Source: Pyrenopolyporus hunteri (Eukaryota > Ascomycota > Sordariomycetes > Xylariales > Hypoxylaceae). From it: a stretch of 64,000 nucleotides of DNA. The notes under the pieces are model-generated. The model searched no databases, was not told the origin of the DNA, and saw only the letters and a program-made list of their open reading frames with translations. The stretch spans positions 2,108,001 to 2,172,000 of the forward strand of contig CADCXC010000003.1 of NCBI GenBank assembly GCA_902806595.1. The letters are read 5' to 3'. Both the position numbers and the translations under genes were made by a program. Positions 12,030 through 23,200 of the stretch are shown piece after piece (position 1 is the stretch's first letter; the number at the start of each line of letters is the position of its first letter).

Positions 12030-12910
12030 TATTAATAAACGACGAAATAATAACGAAAAAAACGACGAAAAAAACGACGAAAAAAATAACGAAAAAAACG
12101 ACGAAAAAAACGACGAAAAAAACGACGAAAAAAACGACGAAAAAAGCGACGAAAAAAGCGACGAAAAAAATAATAAAAATAATAATAAAAATAATAACGA
12201 AAATAATAACGATAATAATAATATAAAAAATAATAAAAACGATAACGAAAATAATAATTAATTTAATAACGAAGTTAATAATATAAATATTTTCGATATT
12301 AATAATATTTTAAAAAAATATCGAATTTTTATAAATTTAATTTATTATAAATTAAAATTCGAAAAATACAAAAATCGATTCGATTTTAATAACGATAAAT
12401 ACACCGATAATAATTTCGATATTAATTACTTTTTAAAAAAAAATTAAATTTTTATAAATTTAATTTATTATAAATTAAAATTTAAAAAATATAAAAGTTT
12501 AATTAACTTTAATAATAACCGCGGAAAAAAACGTATTTAAAACGATAATTTCGTTTTTATTAACGAAATTAAACCTATAAAAAAACTATCGCTTTATAAT
12601 TTTATTAATTCGATATAATTATTTAAATCGAATTTATTTATATTTATTTTCATTATTAAAAATAATTATATAAATACGATCGACGTTTATAAAAATAATA
12701 AATATTTTATTAAATATATATTTAAATTTAAATTTTAAACTTCGAAAAATAATTTAAATATTCGATTTTATTATATTAATTAATCGTATATTATAAAATA
12801 TAATTAATAAAAAATTCTTATAATAATCGTATATTAAAAATTAAACGAACGATTTATAATAATAAAAAAAAGTATTATTATTTATAAATTATTTAATAAT
12901 TTTTTTTTTT
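12030..12910 (+). pseudogene. RIP-decayed coding frame with acidic repeat and 41-codon tandem repeat
   Basis: Reading in one + frame from the 12-bp array onward, the only stops I met over nearly 900 bp are TAA codons, as expected if CAA/CAG glutamine codons were converted by C-to-T and G-to-A change. The array encodes a tetrapeptide repeat of Asn/Ser-Asp-Glu-Lys type in the decayed frame (originally probably more Gly/Asp/Glu-rich). It is followed by two copies of a segment with a 123-bp period (copy landmarks at 12326 and 12449), which is 41 codons exactly. Periods divisible by three and a stop spectrum limited to TAA argue for a former protein gene, probably transposon-borne. The family is not recognised. 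Confidence 0.45.
12050..12168 (+). repeat. 12-bp tandem repeat AACGACGAAAAA
   Basis: About ten units of AACGACGAAAAA with variants (AATAACGAAAAA, AGCGACGAAAAA). The 12-bp period keeps frame and the array lies inside the decayed coding frame, so it probably was a repetitive acidic protein segment. Confidence 0.85.
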
Positions 12911-14137
12911 TTTTTTCGATTTATCGTTAATAATTTTTAAAATTTATTAACGAAAAATGTAAAAATTATAAAAAAAATATTTAAGTTTAAATTAACATAT
13001 ATATTTAATCGTATTTTTATATATTTAAAATTATAAATAAATTAAATAATTATTTAATTTAATTAATAATTATCGAAGTTTATTTATTTTATTATTTTCG
13101 TTTAATATAAAATTAAAAATTTTTAAAAAAAAGGGAAAAAAAAAGCGAAAATATTATCGTTATTTTAAATATTATAATCGAAATATCGCGATTTACGCCG
13201 CGTCGTTAAATTTAAATTTAAAATAATAATAAATATCTTCTTTTTAATAAAATTAAAATAAAATTATATTATTTAATATAAATTTAATTAATAACGTTTT
13301 TTTTTAAAAAAAAAATATTTTTATTATTAAAATTAATTATAAATAACGTCGCGTTTATTATTAAATTTTTTTTCGTTAAAATTAATTAACGTTAAATTAA
13401 AAAAAAATATAATATTATATTCGAAATTTTTATAATTAATAAAAGTTAATTTATAAAAAATAATATTAATTTATAAAATTACGTAATTATAATATAATCG
13501 AATTAAAAGTCGAATAATAAATCTTTTTAAATAAAAAAATTATTTATAATATAAATAACTTTTTATATTATTTATCGATCGAATCGTTTTTTTATAAAAA
13601 AAAATATTAAAATATAATAATTAATACATCGTATTTTAAAATAATATAAATATATAATTATAAAATTAAATATTACGTAATAATGTTTATTAAATATATT
13701 TTTATTAAAAATTAATGAATATTATTATAAAAAAATAAATTAAAAAAAAAATAAATAAATAACGTATTTAAATAAATAATTAATTAATTAACGTTTATTC
13801 GATATAATTTACGTTTTTTCGTTAAACGTATAATATAATTTATAAAGTTAAAACTTACGGCGTAATTATTTTAAAGTTTAAATAAATTCGTTTAATTTTT
13901 TTAAGGGAAAAATTAAATTCGAAACGAATTTTTAATAATTTCGAAATATATTTTAAAAATAATTATTATTACGATTATATATATTATAAATTTAAAAGTA
14001 TAAAATTTAATTTATTATATTTTAATATTTTTTTTTATAAAAGTTAATTAAATTAATAAATAATAAATATTACGATTCGATGTAATTAATTTAACTTTAT
14101 TAAATAATCGATTATTAAGTAAATAAAAGGTCGTAAT

Positions 14138-14275
14138 ACGGCGCGAGGTATTAAAAATTAAAAATAAAATTTCGTTAATATTATAAAAAAAAAAAAAAAA
14201 AAAATTAAATCGCGGTTCGAAAAATCGCGGTTTTATATTTAAGTTTTAGCGGCGTATTCGATCGAAAATTCGATG
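14138..14275 (+). repeat. Left arm of an imperfect inverted repeat around LTR copy A
   Basis: The segment beginning GGCGCGAGGTATTAAAAATT, then a poly(A) run, then AATCGCGGTTCG, matches the reverse complement of 14640-14758 almost throughout. This arm has an extra 15 bp (duplicated TCGCGG/TTCGAAAAA block) and a longer A-run. Confidence 0.65.
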
Positions 14276-14365
14276 TTAATTATTTAATAAAATTAAGTTT
14301 ATCGCATCGAATTATAATAAATCGTTAATTAATAATCGAAAAATTATTATACGATTATAAATTAA

Positions 14366-14633
14366 TATTAAATAAATAAAAAATCGTTAATTAATAATCG
14401 AAAAATTATTATATAATCGTATAATAAAAAATACGAAAATAAAAAAAATTAATTAAATTATATATATATAAAAGTTATAAATAAGTTAACTTCGTATTAA
14501 TCGATATTTATATTTTTTTTAAAAATTTATATTTTAAATTTTCGTCGCGTAAAATAATAAAATATTTAATAAAAATATATTTATTATTATTATCGTTATA
14601 ATAAATATTTTAATATTAAATTATATTATTATA
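14366..14633 (-). repeat. LTR family 1, copy A (268 bp)
   Basis: On the minus strand it opens with TATAATAATATAA and closes with TTTAATA, the RIP-altered termini shared by all copies of this family. No matching 5-bp duplication flanks it (ATTAA left, TCGAT right), so it has recombined or is the end of a lost element. A 40-bp fragment of the same LTR end lies just left, at about 14318-14357. Confidence 0.8.
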
Positions 14634-14639
14634 TCGATA

Positions 14640-14758
14640 TTAAAACTTTAATCGAATACGTTATTAAAGTTTATATATAAAATCGCGGTTTAATTTTTTT
14701 TTTTTTATATATATATAATATTAATAAAATTTAATTTTTAATTTTTAATATTACGCGT
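14640..14758 (-). repeat. Right arm of the inverted repeat around LTR copy A
   Basis: The reverse complement aligns with 14138-14275: CGCGTAATATTAAAAATT, an A-run, AACCGCGATTTTATAT, and a TAACGTATTCGATT block matching GGCGTATTCGATC on the left arm. Most differences are C/T or G/A. Confidence 0.65.
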
Positions 14759-15140
14759 CGTATTAAATTTTATTAAATTTATTAACTTCGTTATATTTTA
14801 ATTTTATAAAATAATAAAATACGAAATAATTCGTCGCGTTATATATATATTAAACCGTAAATTTTCGAGTTATTTTTTAATTTTTTTTTTTAATTTTTTA
14901 TAAAATTAATATAATTAATTTTTAATATTTAAATTTTACTTCGTAATATTACGAAGTTAATAAAATTAAAGTGGGATATTTCGCGGGGGTTTATTACGTC
15001 GTTACGTAATTTAAATAATTTTATATAAAATATATTTATATATTAAAGTAAATATTAAAAATAATAATATAAACGATAATATAAACGACGATACGAACGA
15101 CGATTTAAAAATTAATATAAATATAAAATATTAAAATTAT

Positions 15141-15407
15141 TATAATAATATAATTTTATATTAAAATATTTATCGTAACGATAATAATAATAAATATATT
15201 TTTATTAAATATTTCGTTATTTTACGTAACGAAAATTTAAAATATATATTTTTAAAATAAATATAAATACCGATTAATACGAAATTAATTTATTTATAAT
15301 TTTTAAATATATATAATTTAATTAATTTATTTTATTTCGTATTTTTTATTATATAATCGTATAATAATTTTTCGATTATTTATTAACGATTTTTTATTCG
15401 TTTAATA
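15141..15407 (+). mobile_element. LTR family 1, copy B, solo LTR with ATTAT target duplication
   Basis: A 267-bp element with family termini TATAATAATATAA...TTTAATA (presumed original TG...CA). It is flanked directly by ATTAT at 15136-15140 and ATTAT at 15408-15412. No internal retrotransposon sequence is attached, so it is a solo LTR or a very small LTR-like element. Confidence 0.85.
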
Positions 15408-17909
15408 ATTATAATTACCGTCGTTATTATTATTATTATTATATTATTATCGTTACCGTATTTATTTTTATTATATATATTATTATTTATTTACGTATTT
15501 ATATTTATTATTTATATTATTTATATCGTATCGATAATTTAATATTATTTTATATATTTAAAAAAAATAACTTATTTTAAATCGATATTATAAACTTTTA
15601 AATTAACGTTATTATTTTTATTATTTATATTATTATTATTATTTATAATATTATTAATCGATTTAAATAATCGAAACATTTTACTTTTAACCGCGAAACG
15701 ACTTTTTTCGAATTCGTTATTATTATTATTATTATTAAATAAAAAGTTATAATTTTTATTATTTTAACGAATTATAATTTTTTTATTAATAAAATAATAT
15801 TAATAAAACTTATTTTTAACGTCGTTAAAATTATTATTATTATCGTAATTATAATCGTTAATTTAAAAATAAAAACATTTTTTAAAAATAAAAAATTCGT
15901 CTTTAAAAAATCGAAAAATATTCGTAATAAAAAATATAATTATAATTTTTATAATTAAATTATCGTTATTATTAACATTTTAAAAAACGAAAAATATAAA
16001 TCGTTTTACTTTCGAAAATTTAAAAAATTATATAATTTTATTATTAAAAATAATTTATATAAATCGAATAAATAAATATTTAAAATTAACACCGTAAATT
16101 TAATAAATTTTTTTATTATAAAATAAAATTTTTTATTTATATAATAATCGCGACATATAAAATATATAAAATATTAATATATAATCGTTATTTTTTAATT
16201 TAAAAATTAATATAAATTTTTTTACGTCGAATATATTATAAATATTAATACGAAAAAAAATAATATTATTAATATTTTATATAAAAAACACCGTTATTTA
16301 ATCGTAAATATTTATTTTATTATAATCGAATTAAAATTTTTACTTTTTAAAAACGAAATAAATTTATTCGTAACCGTAAAAAACTTACGTAATTCGATAA
16401 CATTTATCGCAATTTACCGTATTTTTTTATTTTTTCGTTTTTAAATATTAAATTTTATAATTAAAAATAAATAAAATATCGAGGTTTTATTAAAGTAAAA
16501 ATAAATTATTATAAAAAAATATTTAATAATTAAAACTCGAAATAATCGAATAAAAACTTATATTCGATAATTAATATATAATAATAATAATAAAAATAAC
16601 ATTAATAAATTATAATATATTTATAAAATCATTAAAAAATTAAAAAACGTAAAATTAATATTTTTTATTAAATAAAATATTATTATTAAATCGAATAAAC
16701 TATAAACCGTTTATTTTATTAAATATATTAAAATAAAAACGATTCGCGTCATTTTCGATAATTTAAACATTATCGATTATTATATAATAAATATAATACA
16801 TTAAATCGTAATCGACGTTATTAATATTTAACGTAAAAAACTTTAAAAAAAATTAATACGCGTTAAAATATTCGAAATAATAAATAAAAACATATAATAA
16901 AAAAAATTTAATCGATTCGATATTAATAATATAAAGTCGTACGAACGATTTAACTGTAAAAAATAACGAAATTTAAAACTTTATTTTTAAATAACGAAAT
17001 AATAAATAAAAAAAATAAATAAAATACTTATTTATTTAATTAAAATAATAAACGTCGATCGAATAACGGTTAATTATTTACTTTAAAATCGTTAATTTAT
17101 TAAAACGTTAAAAAAAATAATATAAATTATATATATACGTATAAACGATTAAAAAAAATGACATAATTATATATTTAACATTAATAAAAATAATATAATA
17201 TAAAAAAAATAATATAATATATAATTAACGAGTTTTTAAAAAAACTTTATTATACGTATCGTTATAATAATAAAAATATTTTTATATATTTAAAATTTAT
17301 AATCGTATAATTATATTATTTTAAAAGTAAAATATATTATATATTAATAATTTAAAAATTAAAATATTTTTTTAAAAAAATATTTACGTATTTATTAAAT
17401 AAATATATGCGTAAAAAAAGTATTTAAATAATCGCATATATAATTTATTATATATTAATATTTAATATCTTTAAAATTAAAAAGTTAAAAAAATTAATAA
17501 AATACTTAAAAATAATAATTATATTAATTAATTTTTAAAATATTTAAATTTTTAAACCGTATATTTTTACCTATTTTATTTATTTAATTATAACTTTTTA
17601 TTTTTTAAAAATTCTTTTATAATTTATATTATTAATTTTTAATTATTTTAATAAATTAACGATTTAAAAAAAATAACTTATTATATAAATAATAAAATTA
17701 AACTTTAAATGTAAATTATATAATTATATATTTAAATAATTAAATAAATTTTCGTTTTATTAAATAATTATTAATAAATTAAAAAACGATTTCGTTATTT
17801 ATTTATTTATATAAAATCGCGGCTTTTCGAACTTCGATTTTTTACGAATTTTATAATTATTTTTATAATTATATAATTTTTAATATAATTTTCGTAACAT
17901 TTTTTAACT

Positions 17910-18530
17910 TTTATAAAAGTTTATTTTATATTAGTTTTAAAAAAACCGTCGTAAAAATCCACTTTATATTATTTTTAAAAAAACCGTCGTAAAAACCTAC
18001 TTTATATTATTTTTAAAAAAGCCGTCGTAAAAATCCACTTTATATTACTTTATATTATTTTTTAAAAAAACCGTCGCGAAAATTTACTTTATACTACCTT
18101 TAAAAAAATCGTCGCGAAAATTTACTCTATATTATTTTATATTATTTTTCGAAAAAACCGTCGCGAAAATCTACCTTATATTATTTTTAAAAAAGCCGTC
18201 GCGAAAATTTACCTTATATTATTTTATATTATTTTTTAAAAAAATCGTCGTAAAAGTTTATTTTATATTACTTTTAAAAAAGCCGTCGTAAAAATCCATT
18301 TTATATTATTTTATATCACTTTTCGAAAAAATCGTCGCGAAAATTTACTCTATATTACTTTATATTACCTTTCGAAAAAACCGTCGTAAAAATCCACCCT
18401 ATATTACTTTTAAAAAAATCGTCGCGAAAATCCACCCTATATTATTTTTAAAAAAATCGTCGCGAAAATCTACTTTATATTATTTTATATTATTTTTTAA
18501 AAAAACCGTCGTAAAAATTTATTCGTATAA
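17910..18530. repeat. 14-unit minisatellite with 37-39 and 49-51 bp unit classes
   Basis: Each unit carries a CCGTCGYRAAAATYYAC-like core followed by TTTATATTATTTTTAAAAAA. The CGTCG landmark falls near 17947, 17984, 18023, 18072, 18110, 18159, 18197, 18246, 18283, 18333, 18382, 18420, 18457 and 18508. Spacings are therefore 37-39 (short) or 49-51 (long), the long class having an extra TTTATATTAYT block of about 12 bp. Order: S S L S L S L S L L S S L. CpC and CpA survive here (TCCAC, ACC) better than in surrounding DNA. Confidence 0.9.
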
Positions 18531-18627
18531 TTTTTTTATATTTAATTTTAAATATATAATTCGAAAAATTCTTCGAAAAATGCCACGAAAAATACGTCGA
18601 ATTAAAATTAAATTTATATAATTAAAT

Positions 18628-18895
18628 TATAATAATATAATTTCGTATTAAAATATTTATCGTAATAATAATAATAATAAATATACTTTTATTAAATATT
18701 TCGTCGTTTTATATAATAAATATTTAAAGTATAAATTTTTAAAAATAATATAAATATTAATTAATATAAAGTTAATTTATTTATAATTTTTATATATATA
18801 TAATTTAATTAATTTTATTTATTTTCGTATTTTTTATTATATAATTATATAATAATTTTTTAGTTATTAATTAACGACTTTTTATTCGTTTAATA
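18628..18895 (+). mobile_element. LTR family 1, copy C, solo LTR with TAAAT target duplication
   Basis: A 268-bp copy with the standard termini, flanked by TAAAT at 18623-18627 and TAAAT at 18896-18900. It is inserted in DNA containing several repeats of AAATTTATATAATTAAAT, which also occur on either side. Confidence 0.85.
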
Positions 18896-19663
18896 TAAAT
18901 TTATATAATTAAATGTATATAATTAAATTTATTCGATTCGAATTTTTTAAATAAAATTATATATTAAATTAAAATTAAATTTATATAATTAAATTTATAT
19001 AATTCGAATTTTTCGTATAAATTTATTTAATTCGATTTATTTAATTAAATTAATTTAATTAATAAAATCGTTTATTAAAATGCGAATAATTTTAAATATA
19101 ATAATATAACGTTTAATAAAATAATTTAATTAATTAAATAAACGCGTAATATAAATTATTTAACGTAATATATACGTAGTTTATTAACGTAACGTATAAT
19201 TTATATAACGTAAAAAATATAACTCGTAAATTTTTACGTAATTAAATTTTTTTTTACTTAAAAAAAAATTAAAATATATTTCGAAATTTTTTTAAATAAA
19301 ATTAAATAATCGATAATAAATTTAAATACGATTTTATTATTTTATTTTATATATACTTAAATATTTAAAATAAATATATAAAATTATAATTAAAATAATA
19401 AAATAATTATTAAATTTTTTATTTAAATTTTTAAAATAATATATATATACGTATTTATATATATTAAACGACTTTTTATATACGTAAATATATATATATT
19501 TATAAAATATTAATAATATTTAATTTTAATTATATATTATTATACGAAAAACATTTAATTAAATATTAAATTAATATATATTTAATTAATAAAAATAAAA
19601 TTAAATTATTATTAATTTTAATTTTTTTATCGTAAATTTATATAAAATATTAAATAATATATT

Positions 19664-19933
19664 TATTAAATAATAAAAAGTCATTAATTAATAAATCGAA
19701 GAGAAAATATTATACGATCGTTTAGTATAAAAATTACGAAAAAAAGTTATATTTATTATATTTATTTATATAAAAATATAATTAATTAACTTTACATTAA
19801 TCGATATTTATATACTTTTTTAAAGTATATGCTTTAAATCCTCGTTATTTAAGGCGACGAGGCATTTAATAAAGATATATCTACCGTTACTACCGTTACG
19901 GTAAATTTTTTAATATAAAATTATATAACTATA
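19664..19933 (-). mobile_element. LTR family 1, copy D, least-mutated solo LTR with ATATT target duplication
   Basis: A 270-bp copy on the minus strand, flanked by ATATT at 19659-19663 and ATATT at 19934-19938. It keeps many G and C that other copies lost, for example GGCGACGAGGC near 19853 and ACCGTTACTACCGTTACGG near 19894. It also keeps a TATATAAAT box (minus strand, near 19805-19815) of the kind found in LTR promoters. It is the best copy for inferring the ancestral LTR. Confidence 0.87.
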
Positions 19934-20157
19934 ATATTTTTATCGAAATACTTTTAATTATAATTTTAACGAAATATAATATAACTTTTTATTAAAATCT
20001 TTTATTATATTTTTTATTATTATAATAAAATTAATTATATAATAAAAAAAATAACTACGTTTTTATATAAATTATTTAACTATTTTTAACTTTTAATTTA
20101 AATATACATATTAATTATTAATTAAAATATTTAACATATATTTATAATAAAATAATT

Positions 20158-20256
20158 ACGATTTTTTTTTACGATTTTTTTTACGATTTAATATCGTAAT
20201 TTTATTTTACGATTTTTTTTACGATTTTTTTTACGACGTTTTTTACGATTTTTTAT
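20158..20256. repeat. Short tandem ACGATTTTTTTT repeats
   Basis: A run of seven or so ACGA-poly(T) units with roughly 12-bp spacing, interrupted by ATTTAATATCGTAA. It may be another decayed coding repeat on the minus strand. Confidence 0.7.
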
Positions 20257-23200
20257 TATAATTTTATAATATTTATAATTTTTATTAATTTCGTTACCGT
20301 ATTTACTTCGATATATACGATTATACGAATATTATATTTTCGTATTTTTTAAATAAAATTTTATTTTTTTACTTTTTATATTTTTTTAATACGGAATAAT
20401 TATATTTTTCGTAAAAAAAATCTTTTAAATTATTTCTATATAATTTACTTTAAAATAATTAAATATTAATTAATATATTTTTTATTAAACTTTATAAATA
20501 TTTATATTAAATTATATTATATTTATATCTTTATTTTTAAATACGTTCGTTTAAACGATATTTATATTTTTTTTATATAATTTTAATTATTATTTATATT
20601 AAAAAAACCCGTTATTTAAAATTTCATTAAATTTTAACTTTAATTTTCGACTTTTAATTATATATTATTCGAAATATTTTTTTAAAATTATATAATTTTA
20701 TATATAAAAATACGTTATATTATTAATAAGCTTTAATAAATAAATTATAAATCATTTATTATATAATCGTTACGTTTTTAATGTTAAAAAACCGTTAAAA
20801 TTATATTCGATTAATAATTTTTTTATTTTTTATATTAATTATATTAATTTAAAGTTATGTTTTAAATTTATAACGTAATTTTTTACATTAATTTTTCTTA
20901 AATTTAATTATATTATATTTATATAATCGGTAATAATATAATTTTTATTTAATTAAAATTTAATACGATAATTATTTTATTAATATATAAAATCGATAAT
21001 TTTTTATTTTATTATATTTTTATATATAATATATAACGCGATTTAATTAATTAAATTCCTTTTATCGAATAATTAAATTTTATAAAATTTATCGAAATAA
21101 TTTTAAAATTATTAATTATAAAAAAAAAAAAAAATAAAAATAATTATATTTTTTAATACGTATAATTTAACGTAAAATTACGTTAATTAATAATTATAAC
21201 TATTATTATTCGATTTTTCGATTTTACTTATTCGTTTCTTATTTATATAAATTCGAAATTCGATAATTTTATATCTTAATTTTTTTAATTTCGTTTAAAT
21301 TTTATATAATTATCGACGATTTTTAAACTATAATTAATTAAAATTACGCCTAAATTATAAAAAAAGTTTCGATTTTATAATTCGTTTATATATATTATAA
21401 CTAAATTTTTAATTCGAAAATAATAAAAAAAAATTAATTTAATATATTTAAAAATCGAAAGTTATATTTATTTATATTAATTTATAATATTTTACGGAAA
21501 TATACGTTAATATACGCGTAAATTTTAAATTCGATAAAATTTAATTTATAATATTTATTTATAAATTAAATATAATTAAATTTCGAAATTATAAATTTTT
21601 TACGTATTTTTCGTTTTACGTTTAACCTATCGTTAATTTATTATCGTATAATTTTCGAATAAAATTATCGATATATAATATAAATTATATTTTTCGTAAT
21701 TAAAAGTTAAATATTTTAACGAATATATTCGAAAATATTATTTTTTTTTAAATTTTCGAAAACGTTTAAAACTTATTTATAATTTTTAAAAAACTCGTAT
21801 ATTTTAAATATATTATATATTCGTTTAATTAAATCATTAATTTTTTTTTTTATATTATTTTCGATTTTAATATAAATAAAAAACGCTTTATTAATATTAA
21901 AATCCCATTAATTAAATCGAAATAAAATTTCATCATCGCGAAAATTTTTTTCGTAAAAAAAATAATATATAAATTAAACGAATTCTTCGATATAAAACAT
22001 TAAATTATATTGACATTTTTTTTATTATCGTAATTTACGTTATAAAAATCGTAAAAATAAATTAATTTTAAATTTTTTAAATTTTAAATAATTAATAATT
22101 TAAATATATAAAAATTCGATATTAAAAAATTTAAAAATTCCTTTTTTAATATTATTTATATTTAATTTATTTTTATAAATATTTTATTTATTAAAATATC
22201 GTTAAAAAAACCGTCGATTAATAATAATATTATATTTTTTTTAAAACCTTTATAATATTTCGTTTTAAAAATTTTTATTTATTAAATACCATCGAATAAT
22301 TTAATTTTTTTAAATAATTATTTAAATTTTAAATTAACATATAATAATTTAAAACGATTTTAACATTATATTAAAATATAAATAATTTTATAAATAAATA
22401 AATATATTAAAATTTATAAAATATAAGTTTTTATATTATTAATATCGATTTATTTAATTAATATAATTATTATTACTTATATTAAATATAATATAAATTT
22501 TACGAAATATATATAAAATATTTACCGTTTGTTATTATATAAAATTAACTTTTTTTTAAAATTAAAATTTTTCGTATATATACGATATAATAAAGCTTTA
22601 AATTCTAACTTAATTATAATAATAAATCGGCTTTAATAAAACGTATTTATTTTTAAACCGTTATTATTTTAATAAAAAACCCGAAACTAAAACTAAAATA
22701 TATAACGCTTTTCGACATTATCGAAAAAAAAACACTTATCGAAACGCGTAAAAAAAATTCCTCGATTTTAAAAATACGTAAAACTTTTTAAAATAATCGG
22801 TAATAAATATTTATTAACGATTATTTAAAATAATATATATCGATTTATATATCCATTAAAAATATATTTAATATAAACGATTTTATAATAATTTTTATAA
22901 AATATTATTTTTTTATAAAAATTTTTTATAATATATATTTAATATATAAAAAATATAATATATAAAATTTTATTAATTTAATTTCGATATAATAAATCGA
23001 TTATTATATTAATTTATCGAAATATTTCGTTAATTTATAACCGTTTTTATAAACGACGTTATAATAAAAAAATAACTATATAAAATTCGATATATATTTA
23101 AATAAAATTATATAAATAATAATATATAAATTTTCGAATTTTTTTTTTAAATTATATAAATATTATTAATATAGTTATAAATAAAACTTACGTATTTTTT

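Noticed and set aside
17910..18530. CRISPR-like array (regular repeats with intervening variable sequence)
   Set aside because: There are no unique spacers: the whole unit repeats, in two lengths, in a eukaryotic AT-rich block. It is a minisatellite.
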